Assembly: GCA_025997895.1 (NCBI GenBank)
Contig: BNVF01000110.1
Location: 1 to 5,383, forward strand
DNA length: 5,383 nt
Direction: 5' to 3'
DNA from: Spirochaetia bacterium
GTDB lineage: Bacteria; Spirochaetota; Spirochaetia; Treponematales; Breznakiellaceae
The notes beneath the pieces were generated by a model, which made no database searches, was not told where the DNA came from, and saw only the letters and a list, made by a program, of their open reading frames with translations. Below, in pieces: positions 1-4,726 of the stretch (positions are counted from its first letter, which is position 1; each line of letters opens with the position of its first letter). The translations under genes and the position numbers were made by a program.

Positions 1-689
1 TGGATAATCCGGTCAAGAATGGCATCGGCCAAGGTGGGGTCGGGAAAGAGGTCATGCCAGGCGGAGTGTGGAAGCTGGCCTGAAATGATCGTCGCGGCCC
101 TGCCATAACGCCGTTCCACTAACTCCATAATTTCATGGGTTTCTTCCAGGGTAAACTTTTTCAAGCCGAAGTCATCCAAAATGAGCAGCGGTATTTTTGA
201 AAGTTTGCTGCGCAGGGAGTCATACCGGCCATCCAGATGAGCATCAGCGAGACGGAGGAACAGGTCGGAAACACGAAGGTAGATAACTCCAGCACCCTGC
301 AGACAAGCGGCCCGGCCGAGGGCGCACACCAGATAGGTTTTACCCACTCCGGTCGGGCCTGAGATAAGGACGTTGAGATTTTTCTTAAGGTAGTTACCAG
401 TACTCAAGCGAATGATTTCTGACTTGGCAATTCCCTGTTTACCCTGGTAATCAACATCCTCAAGGCAGGCGGGGAACCGGAAGCCAGCCTGGACAATGAG
501 GCGGTCAAAGCGTTTAGACCTGCGGGAGAGCCACTCGGCTTCAACCAGAAGCCCGAAGCGTTCCTCAAAGGAGAGGGAGGATAAATCCGGTTGTCCGCGG
601 GAACCGTCATCCGATTGTTCCCGGAATTTATCTGCCATGGTAGTCAGCCGCAGCTCCCGTAATTGATTTATCGTAGTGGTATTAAACAT
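1..689 (-). CDS. istB: IstB helper ATPase of IS21 element, partial (C-terminus off window)
   Basis: IstB is the AAA+ ATPase, related to DnaC, that binds target DNA and stimulates the IstA transposase. The 229 visible residues begin MFNTTTINQLRELRLTTMAD, the usual N-terminal helical region. Walker A is GPTGVGKT at residues 111-118 and Walker B is LLILDDFG at 168-175. A sensor-1-like strand follows, ATIISGQLP at 199-207. The frame is open to base 1, ending ...ADAILDRII. Family members are about 245-260 residues, so roughly 20-30 are missing to the left. The ATG at 687-689 overlaps the istA stop by 8 bases and is preceded by AGGGAGG (695-701) five bases upstream. This indicates translational coupling to istA. 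No frameshift or lost motif is seen. Confidence 0.95.
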   Translation of the reverse strand, partial: MFNTTTINQLRELRLTTMADKFREQSDDGSRGQPDLSSLSFEERFGLLVEAEWLSRRSKRFDRLIVQAGFRFPACLEDVDYQGKQGIAKSEIIRLSTGNYLKKNLNVLISGPTGVGKTYLVCALGRAACLQGAGVIYLRVSDLFLRLADAHLDGRYDSLRSKLSKIPLLILDDFGLKKFTLEETHEIMELVERRYGRAATIISGQLPHSAWHDLFPDPTLADAILDRII

Positions 690-2202
690 GGCTGCCTCCC
701 TGGAAATACCGGGAACCACGGAGGTTCTCATGTTGAATGGGAGTGTCATCCTCCCGCTCCGTCTTTTCTTTAAGGAGTTGGGCGAACATCTTGTAGGTGT
801 AGATATTTTTCGAGAGGGCCAGGGCACACACTTGTTCCATTCGTTCAGAACTGACCGATTGCCCCAGCCGGAGAATCCCTGCGCACGTTTTGAATGCCTG
901 CTCGGGGTGTTCCCGCTGTTCAAGGAGGGCAGCAATAAAAGCCTTGGTCTGTGCCCCGGTTTTGGCAGCCCAGGAAACAAAACGTTCCGGGGACCAGTCA
1001 GTAACCGCTTGATGCTTTGCAGGCATATGTTCTGCTTCCGTGGTATACCGTTTGCGGCTTTCGTAACTGCGGACATGGGCGGCAACCCGGTTTCCCTCGA
1101 AAAACACCTCAATCGTACGGGAAGTGCGGCGAATATCAACCGTTTCGCCTACCAAATGATAGGGCACGCTGTAAAAATGAGCCTTGTCGCAGGCGACATG
1201 GTAATCGAAAGCGACCTTGGCCTTTTTCCACTGGGCGTACTCATAGGGCCGCTGGGGGAGCCGCATGAGTTCTGCCTTTTCTGTTTCAAGAAAAACACTG
1301 CGGCGGCTGCCGGGCAGTTTCTGAAACGGGCTTTCATTCAGTTCTTCAAACCCTTCACAGACGGCCTGTTGTACTTCCTGAAACGAGAAAAACTGCCGAC
1401 TCCGCCATTTGGCAATAATTCTCCGCTCTACGATTTGTACCGCCGTTTCCACCGGGGCCTTGTCGGTTGGCCTCCGGGAACGGGCGGGTACGATAACGGC
1501 CCCATAATGATCCGCCATTTCCTTGTAGGTCTTGTTTAACACCGGGTCATAGTAGCGGGCCTTAGTGACCGCAGTCTTGGTGTTGTCCGGGACAAGCAGA
1601 TGGGGGACGCCGCCGAAATACTCAAAGGCATGTATGTGGGCGTCTATCCAGGATTCTATGGTCATATCCCGAAAGGCTTCCACGTACAGATAAGAACTGG
1701 CAGGCAATGTGGCGACAAAGATATAGACCTTGTGTTCCACAGCCCCTTCAGTGTACTGCATAGTCAGTCCCGCCCAATCGACCAAGAGGCGTTCTCCGGC
1801 CTTGTACACCTTACGCAGATACACCTGATTCTTTTTTCGGTACTCCCGATACCGGCTGCAAAATTGGGTATACATGAGGCCGTCCTGATGAGCCTCCCGA
1901 TACTCCTCCCACAGGAGCATAAGGGTTACCCCTTTCTTTTTCATTTCCCGGTCTATGTACGCCAAGTCCGGTTCGCTCTTGCTTCCTGCTGCCTCACTGC
2001 CGGGGGGATACAAGATTGACCCTAATTCTTTTGAACTGAGGGCTTGCAGATTGCTTATACCCGCTTCCTTCACCCGGGAGATAGTGGCATTTACCATCCC
2101 TAATGAACACCCAGTACCCCGTGCTACATCCCGCTGGCTCAGTCCCATTTCATAGTACAGCCGCAGGATCTCTTTCGCTCTTTCCATGTCGATTCTCCTC
2201 AT
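682..2202 (-). CDS. istA: IstA transposase of IS21 family
   Basis: This is the DDE transposase that binds the element ends, cuts and joins them to target DNA. At 506 residues it has normal family length. An N-terminal helix-turn-helix spans about residues 18-45 (LSQRDVARGTGCSLGMVNAT). The retroviral-integrase-like core has D142 (VDWAG), D206 (VPDNTKTAV) and E252 (KAPVETAVQ) as the likely catalytic triad. The C-terminal half contains the beta-strand region seen in IstA proteins. Two starts are possible: ATG at 2200-2202 with AAGGAG eight bases upstream, and an in-frame ATG at 2185-2187 (MERAKEIL) with AGGAG six bases upstream. The first is used here. The gene is followed by overlapping istB, and the multi-unit repeat array lies just upstream, where IstA is expected to bind. 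No disruption is visible. Confidence 0.95.
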   Translation of the reverse strand: MRRIDMERAKEILRLYYEMGLSQRDVARGTGCSLGMVNATISRVKEAGISNLQALSSKELGSILYPPGSEAAGSKSEPDLAYIDREMKKKGVTLMLLWEEYREAHQDGLMYTQFCSRYREYRKKNQVYLRKVYKAGERLLVDWAGLTMQYTEGAVEHKVYIFVATLPASSYLYVEAFRDMTIESWIDAHIHAFEYFGGVPHLLVPDNTKTAVTKARYYDPVLNKTYKEMADHYGAVIVPARSRRPTDKAPVETAVQIVERRIIAKWRSRQFFSFQEVQQAVCEGFEELNESPFQKLPGSRRSVFLETEKAELMRLPQRPYEYAQWKKAKVAFDYHVACDKAHFYSVPYHLVGETVDIRRTSRTIEVFFEGNRVAAHVRSYESRKRYTTEAEHMPAKHQAVTDWSPERFVSWAAKTGAQTKAFIAALLEQREHPEQAFKTCAGILRLGQSVSSERMEQVCALALSKNIYTYKMFAQLLKEKTEREDDTPIQHENLRGSRYFQGGSHV

Positions 2203-2239
2203 TTAGTATTCTCCTTCTGGATGCAACGCACCCGGAAAA

Positions 2240-2269
2240 ATACTAAAATTTAGAGCTGTTCATGTTCAA
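2240..2269 (-). promoter_or_regulatory. Candidate istA promoter overlapping the first repeat unit
   Basis: On the minus strand TTGAAC (2264-2269) and TAGTAT (2240-2245) are 18 bp apart, fitting a sigma-70 promoter about 40 bp upstream of istA. The -35 box falls inside the innermost unit of the tandem array, so IstA bound there could repress its own gene. A 9-bp inverted repeat (TTTAGTATT at 2202-2210, AATACTAAA at 2239-2247) also joins the -10 region to the istA start. The promoter is inferred from sequence match alone. Confidence 0.4.
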
Positions 2270-2507
2270 ATGTCCCGTAATTGGTGTTCAAGTGTTCCCG
2301 TCTTGGTGTTCAGATACTCCGTAATCGGTGTTCAAATGTTGCCGTTTTGGTGTTCAAGTATTTTCGTAATGAGCGTTCAGATGCTCCCGTTTTAGTGTTC
2401 AAATATCCCGTAATTGGTGTTCAAGTGTTCCCGTTTTGGTGTTCAAATGTTTTCGTAATCAGTGTTCAAGTGTTCCGTATTTAGTGTTCACATCTGGCCG
2501 AAATATG
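2264..2507. repeat. Tandem array of eleven 22-23 bp units at the IS21 end
   Basis: GTTCA recurs at 2264, 2286, 2308, 2330, 2352, 2375, 2397, 2419, 2441, 2464 and 2486. Spacing is 22 bp except for two steps of 23. The unit approximates GTTCAAATGTTCCCGTAATT. Units alternate between a CGTAAT tail (2264, 2308, 2352, 2397, 2441) and a CGTYTT tail (2286, 2330, 2375, 2419), giving a 44-bp higher period. The last two units, 2464 and especially 2486, are the most divergent and form the outer end. IS21 elements are known to carry repeated end sequences thought to be transposase-binding sites. Here all sites face one way at about two helical turns. The forward-strand open frame through the array is only a by-product of the repeats. 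Confidence 0.95.
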
Positions 2508-2515
2508 CAAGCCTC

Positions 2516-2536
2516 GTTATGTGCAGTTAAAACCTG
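2516..2536 (+). repeat. Left copy of 21-bp inverted repeat bounding the vapBC module
   Basis: The sequence starts GTTATGTGCAG and ends TTAAAACCTG. Its reverse complement matches 3310-3330 at 18 of 21 positions. On the minus strand the GCACATAAC end would correspond to the R''-type half of an attC-like site at the end of the vapBC module. Only six further bases (2510-2515) separate it from the inferred IS edge. Those bases on the minus strand, GAGGCT, resemble the AGGACT that follows the equivalent site at 3508. Confidence 0.75.
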
Positions 2537-2596
2537 CTACGCTAGCGCCAAGAACCCGCTTGCGCGGGAGATGGACGGCGGGCGTTTTCTTAATTA
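2537..2596 (-). other. Non-coding tail of vapBC module with short hairpin
   Basis: This GC-richer stretch lies between the vapC stop and the repeat at 2516-2536. CCCGC (2555-2559) pairs with GCGGG (2564-2568) around a four-base loop, which reads GCAA on the minus strand. The minus strand then continues TTCTTGG rather than a clean T-run, so it would be a poor intrinsic terminator. The self-complementary CGCTAGCG (2540-2547) is nearby. The 14 bases at 2550-2563 recur inverted at 4320-4333, next to the end of the DUF1232 gene. Confidence 0.5.
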
Positions 2597-3004
2597 TTAT
2601 TTATCATCAAATACATTATTTTTTGTGAATATTTTCAATGGTAAATATTCTGCCATTTCTTTAAAATGTTTATCTTCCGCTATTATATTTAAATTATTTC
2701 GGAGACAATTTTGGGCTATTATTAAATCCGTTACGCCGATATTATTATATCCATGTTTAAAATTTAGTAATTGAAAATCCTGCAATTCTTGCCAGTTAAT
2801 TTTTACTTCATATTTTGTAATACTATTTAATAATTCTTCCAAATGCATTTCCTTTTTACGCCTGATTGAAGGCAATAATTCAGTCAATATTAAATCATTG
2901 GTACAGGTCATATTATTATAAATTAACACTTTTATAAACTGATATGCCTTATTTCCCCGGAAATATTCTATCCATACCGATGAATCTATTAAAACATTGT
3001 TCAT
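2597..3004 (-). CDS. vapC: VapC-type PIN-domain ribonuclease toxin
   Basis: VapC toxins are Mg-dependent PIN-domain nucleases that cut tRNA or rRNA and are neutralised by VapB. The 135-residue product has normal family length. The expected acidic residues are D7 (LIDSSVWIEYFRG), E42 (DLILTELLPS), D93 (IGVTDLIIAQNC) and D111 (IIAEDKHF), so the catalytic site looks intact. Its ATG (3002-3004) overlaps the vapB stop as ATGA, indicating translational coupling. The stop is followed by AT-rich sequence and a short hairpin at 2555-2568. The cellular target cannot be read from the sequence. Confidence 0.92.
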   Translation of the reverse strand: MNNVLIDSSVWIEYFRGNKAYQFIKVLIYNNMTCTNDLILTELLPSIRRKKEMHLEELLNSITKYEVKINWQELQDFQLLNFKHGYNNIGVTDLIIAQNCLRNNLNIIAEDKHFKEMAEYLPLKIFTKNNVFDDK

Positions 3005-3192
3005 CTTTTTCTCATTGCCTCAAGATCTATTTCCAGATCAATTTTACCGAAATAATCCGCCAGTTCTTTGATCCTTTCCTTTTGTATTAAATTTTCTAAC
3101 GCCGTTTTAATAACATCCGTTTTGGTCTGAATTTTCGTTATTTCCATGGCATCCGTAACCAATGCATCAGGTAATTCCAAAGTGGTTCTCAT
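3001..3192 (-). CDS. vapB: VapB-type antitoxin
   Basis: This 63-residue protein begins MRTTLELPDALVTDAMEITK and continues with the QTKTDVIKTALENLI helix, the usual form of short VapB antitoxins. The N-terminal strand and helices would form a ribbon-helix-helix DNA-binding dimer. The C-terminal part, about residues 40-63 (KELADYFGKIDLEIDLEAMRKR), would wrap the toxin. The start at 3190-3192 is chosen because GGAGG lies six bases upstream. An in-frame ATG at 3208-3210 would add MYWRIF but has no such site. It is the first gene of the operon and overlaps vapC by four bases. Family knowledge predicts that VapB or VapBC represses the operon. Confidence 0.9.
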   Translation of the reverse strand: MRTTLELPDALVTDAMEITKIQTKTDVIKTALENLIQKERIKELADYFGKIDLEIDLEAMRKR

Positions 3193-3201
3193 AAATATCC
3201 T

Positions 3202-3240
3202 CCAATACATATAATACTATAAACCGATCTGTATTGGCAA
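3202..3240 (-). promoter_or_regulatory. vapBC promoter with inverted-repeat operator
   Basis: On the minus strand TTGCCA (3235-3240) and TATTAT (3211-3216) are 18 bp apart. The -10 box ends 18 bp before the vapB start. A perfect 8-bp inverted repeat, CCAATACA (3202-3209) and TGTATTGG (3230-3237), brackets the -10 box and overlaps the -35 box. Its arm centres are 28 bp apart. VapBC operons are normally autorepressed through such repeats, so this is the likely operator. Confidence 0.65.
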
Positions 3241-3275
3241 GTGTTTTTATGCATATTTTGAACGATTTTTTCTTC

Positions 3276-3295
3276 ATGCCGCAAGGATGCGGCAT
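3276..3295. other. Perfect 8-bp hairpin flanked by 7-bp direct repeats
   Basis: ATGCCGCA (3276-3283) pairs with TGCGGCAT (3288-3295) around loop AGGA. TTTCTTC occurs on both sides, at 3269-3275 and 3297-3303. It lies between the module-end repeat (3310-3330) and the vapBC promoter. The minus strand has no T-run after the stem, so it does not look like a terminator for minus-strand transcription. Confidence 0.5.
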
Positions 3296-3309
3296 ATTTC
3301 TTCAAATTT

Positions 3310-3330
3310 CAGGTTTTAATTTCGCATAAC
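3310..3330 (-). repeat. Right copy of 21-bp inverted repeat bounding the vapBC module
   Basis: On the minus strand this reads GTTATGCGAA, then ATTAAAACCTG. It matches 2516-2536 in inverted orientation with three mismatches. GTTATGC sits where an integron R' core site would mark the start of the vapBC cassette. The same ten-base GTTATGCGAA opens the PIN module at 4236-4245, but the following bases differ between the modules, so each carries its own matched pair. Confidence 0.75.
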
Positions 3331-3517
3331 GTTCCGTCTGTATATGACGTTTTTGTGGTTGCGATAAAGGAAACCGTAAGGTTTCCAGCAACCGCAAAAA
3401 TGTGCCGGAGGAAAAACGCACAAAGGGCGTTAGCCCGACTGCGTTTTTTCGTAGGCCGAGCCGCCTACTGGCGGCGTCAGACCTTCGGTCTGCGCATATA
3501 CAGTCCTGTTATGCGAA
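3321..3517 (-). repeat. 197-bp structured element between modules, attC-like or MITE-like
   Basis: The ends are inverted copies: TTCGCATAAC (3321-3330) with GTTATGCGAA (3508-3517), and inside them CTGTATATG (3338-3346) with CATATACAG (3495-3503). The spacers between the pairs are unequal, seven and four bases. Inside are four hairpins. The first is 3350-3400, a 13-bp outer stem with one T-G wobble and an inner GGAAACC/GGTTTCC stem. The second is 3412-3448, the third 3460-3475 (GCCGCC/GGCGGC), and the fourth 3478-3492 (CAGACC/GGTCTG). This could be a long integron attC site, with R''=GCATAAC and R'=GTTATGC on the minus strand, or a non-autonomous repeat. It overlaps the 3' end of the small antitoxin gene. 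Confidence 0.7.
3412..3448 (-). terminator. Candidate intrinsic terminator for the PIN operon
   Basis: AAAAACGCA (3412-3420) pairs with TGCGTTTTT (3440-3448), and an inner GGGC/GCCC stem has a four-base loop (3429-3432). On the minus strand the CGCA/TGCG stem is followed by TTTTT, as in an intrinsic terminator. The arms allow the same on the other strand. The TAA stop of the small downstream gene (3430-3432) lies in the loop. It is also a hairpin of the structured element, so termination may not be its main role. Confidence 0.4.
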
Positions 3518-3636
3518 GTGCCCCGTTCTTTATATTTATTTTCAATGTTTTTTATTATTTCCAACATCGAAAGTCCTTTTGTATCCTCATAAAATCTTTC
3601 TTTGTTTTTCCAAGTTTCTTCCAATGCTTTTTCCAT
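3430..3636 (-). CDS. Small protein after PIN toxin gene, putative antitoxin with repeat-encoded tail
   Basis: This 68-residue product has no domain I can name. Residues 1-38 (MEKALEETWKNKERFYEDTK, then GLSMLEIIKNIENKYKER) are charged and helical. They resemble short proteins with a K-G-[ML]-[ST]...EII motif that I recall beside PIN-domain toxin genes. It starts four bases after the PIN stop, with GAGGAA seven bases before the ATG at 3634-3636. A TTG at 3649-3651 would add five residues and overlap the toxin gene. Together these suggest a toxin-first operon in which this is the antitoxin. From about residue 40 the frame runs through the structured element, so the tail is rich in G, T and P and is probably not part of the ancestral fold. 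The role is inferred from position and size. Confidence 0.6.
   Translation of the reverse strand: MEKALEETWKNKERFYEDTKGLSMLEIIKNIENKYKERGTSHNRTVYAQTEGLTPPVGGSAYEKTQSG
3508..3524 (+). repeat. Left copy of 17-bp inverted repeat bounding the PIN module
   Basis: GTTATGCGAAGTGCCCC matches the minus strand of 4229-4245 (GTTATGCGAAATGCCCC) at 16 of 17 positions. The first ten bases are shared with the vapBC module boundary at 3321-3330, while the last seven are specific to this module. In integron terms its minus strand, ending GCATAAC, is the R'' side of the PIN cassette. It codes for residues around ERGTSHN of the small antitoxin-like protein. Confidence 0.75.
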
Positions 3637-3640
3637 TGCT

Positions 3641-4138
3641 TCATTCCTCAAAATAAACCTCCAAAGGATTTGCCATCCTAAAAGGGTAATTATATCCTAA
3701 TGCTTTATTGAGCATTAATATTTTTTGCTCTTTATTCACATTTGCCAAATGTTGAAAATTCCAACTCAACAAAATATCCATCTGGAATATTGTTGTATAT
3801 GCCACGTGTAATGAATCAGCCAATTTCTTTTGCGGTATGATATTATTTTTGATATAATTTTCACCTAAAAAGGCTATTTCATCCATAACATCGCCGTCTG
3901 CGACCAAGGTTTTTATATTTATATATTTTTCCAATGTTTCTAACAATGTTCTTCTTTTACTTTCATCTTCTGTTTTATTAATCTCATCAATTACAATATT
4001 TGAAATATATGTTTCGACTTTATTTTCAGCCACAATATTTTCAAAGAAAATTTCTGTTGCTTTTCTATAATCGGGGGAATCATCAACATATAAAAAGTTT
4101 ATTATACTTGTGTCCAGGTATACCTTTAATTTCTTCAT
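3641..4138 (-). CDS. PIN-domain protein, probable ribonuclease toxin
   Basis: This 165-residue protein has a PIN-like pattern of acidic residues: D9 (VYLDTSIINFL), E52 (NIVIDEINKT), D108 (KLADSLHVAYTT) and D121 (MDILLSWNFQHL). The C-terminal SWNFQHL block is typical of the larger PIN proteins outside the classical VapC group. The expected activity is Mg-dependent RNA cleavage. The ATG (4136-4138) is preceded by AGAAGGAG at good spacing. A small gene four bases downstream is the likely antitoxin, the reverse of the vapB-vapC order. The module has its own promoter and its own flanking inverted repeats, so it can stand alone as a cassette. Codon use is very AT-rich, like vapBC. Confidence 0.85.
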   Translation of the reverse strand: MKKLKVYLDTSIINFLYVDDSPDYRKATEIFFENIVAENKVETYISNIVIDEINKTEDESKRRTLLETLEKYINIKTLVADGDVMDEIAFLGENYIKNNIIPQKKLADSLHVAYTTIFQMDILLSWNFQHLANVNKEQKILMLNKALGYNYPFRMANPLEVYFEE

Positions 4139-4158
4139 AGATATTTCTCCTTCTGTAT

Positions 4159-4187
4159 AGTATATTACATAAATTTCTATTTGACAA
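4159..4187 (-). promoter_or_regulatory. Promoter of the PIN toxin operon
   Basis: On the minus strand TTGTCA (4182-4187) and TATACT (4159-4164) are separated by 17 bp, close to the sigma-70 consensus. The -10 box lies 20 bp upstream of the PIN start codon and the AGAAGGAG ribosome site falls between. No convincing long inverted repeat overlaps it, unlike the vapBC promoter. A cassette gene with its own promoter does not depend on read-through. Confidence 0.65.
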
Positions 4188-4228
4188 GTCCCTTTTTGTA
4201 TGAATTTTTATACTTTTTAACCGTTTTA

Positions 4229-4245
4229 GGGGCATTTCGCATAAC
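4229..4245 (-). repeat. Right copy of 17-bp inverted repeat bounding the PIN module
   Basis: On the minus strand this reads GTTATGCGAAATGCCCC, the inverse of 3508-3524 with one mismatch. It is preceded (minus strand) by CGTATATAATTA, which resembles the CATATACAG plus spacer found before the equivalent site at 3310-3330. The 60 bases from 4246 to the DUF1232 stop at 4306 contain no gene and less obvious pairing than the 3321-3517 element. No GCATAAC half-site was found on the other side of this spacer. Confidence 0.7.
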
Positions 4246-4305
4246 TAATTATATACGTTGTTTCTCGACGATGGAGACCTGCAGCACTTCCGGTTCTTTG
4301 TCCCT

Positions 4306-4719
4306 TTAGCTCCCCCGATGCAAGCGGGTTCTTAGGTTGTTGATAATTACAAATATTATTAATAACCATATAATAATTATAGGTATTGCATAATACCATT
4401 TCTTTGGTTTTCCATCTTTCCACATATCTTTTGCTTCTTCCCTGCATTCATCCATTATTTCCCTTGGTATTAATTTTAATGCCAGGTATATAAGGAACGG
4501 CACAATTATAATATCATCCAAATAACCGATAATAGGTATAAAATCCGGTATTAAATCAATTGGAGATAAGGCATATCCAATAGTTATTATTATAACAACC
4601 TTGGCATAGATCGATACGTCCTTTCTTTTATATACAAGATACAATGCTGATAAATTATATTTTAATTCCCGAGCTTTTTCCTTTAATTTTACAACTATTT
4701 TATTCATGCTTATATTCAT
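4306..4719 (-). CDS. DUF1232 / YkvA-like small membrane protein
   Basis: This 137-residue protein carries the DUF1232 signature YALSPIDLIPDFIPIIGYLD at residues 49-68, followed by DIIIVP. The family has no firmly established biochemical role. Hydrophobic segments lie at about 38-58, 62-85 and 109-127 (YAIPIIIIWLLIIFVII), so it is probably an inner-membrane protein. The C-terminal RTRLHRGS tail is encoded in a GC-richer patch (4306-4333) sharing 14 bp with the vapBC module tail, so the original end may have been altered by a boundary event. The ATG at 4717-4719 has no Shine-Dalgarno site; an in-frame ATG at 4705-4707 is the alternative. It may be a passenger in the same cassette array. Confidence 0.85.
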   Translation of the reverse strand: MNISMNKIVVKLKEKARELKYNLSALYLVYKRKDVSIYAKVVIIITIGYALSPIDLIPDFIPIIGYLDDIIIVPFLIYLALKLIPREIMDECREEAKDMWKDGKPKKWYYAIPIIIIWLLIIFVIINNLRTRLHRGS

Positions 4720-4726
4720 TTACTAT

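Larger units (their letters stand above)
1..2509 (-). mobile_element. IS21-family insertion sequence, one end missing
   Basis: The istA-istB pair with an 8-bp gene overlap, plus repeated sites at the end, defines the IS21 family. The istA-side end is in the window and the istB-side end lies beyond base 1. On the minus strand the outer end probably reads TGCATATTTCGGCCAGATG, giving a terminal TG/CA and placing the edge at 2509. This edge also completes the last 22-bp unit of the repeat array. An edge at 2492 (minus strand TGTGAACAC...) is the alternative. IS21 elements normally duplicate 4-8 bp of target, but this cannot be tested because the other flank is absent. Both genes look intact where visible, so the element may be active. 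Confidence 0.9.

Noticed and set aside
676..1539. Long plus-strand open frame opposite istA
   Set aside because: It lies wholly antisense to a well-supported transposase gene and its translation shows no recognisable motif.
2281..2484. Plus-strand open frame rich in VFK/VQV repeats
   Set aside because: It is the translation of the 22-bp tandem array; the apparent protein repeat follows from the DNA repeat.
2264..2507. CRISPR array
   Set aside because: Units are contiguous with no unique spacers, imperfect, and placed at an IS21 end beside istA.
2555..2568. Intrinsic terminator after vapC
   Set aside because: Stem is only five pairs and is not followed by a clean T-run on the minus strand.
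3321..3517. tRNA or tRNA-like gene because of several short hairpins
   Set aside because: Arm lengths and loops do not fit a tRNA cloverleaf and no anticodon or T-loop consensus is visible.
3355..3681. Plus-strand frames across the structured element and PIN operon end
   Set aside because: They are antisense to the PIN operon and composed of repeat-derived sequence; no supporting start signals.
4226..4447. Minus-strand open frame overlapping the DUF1232 gene
   Set aside because: It is a different frame of the DUF1232 3' end and the following spacer, with no motif or ribosome site.
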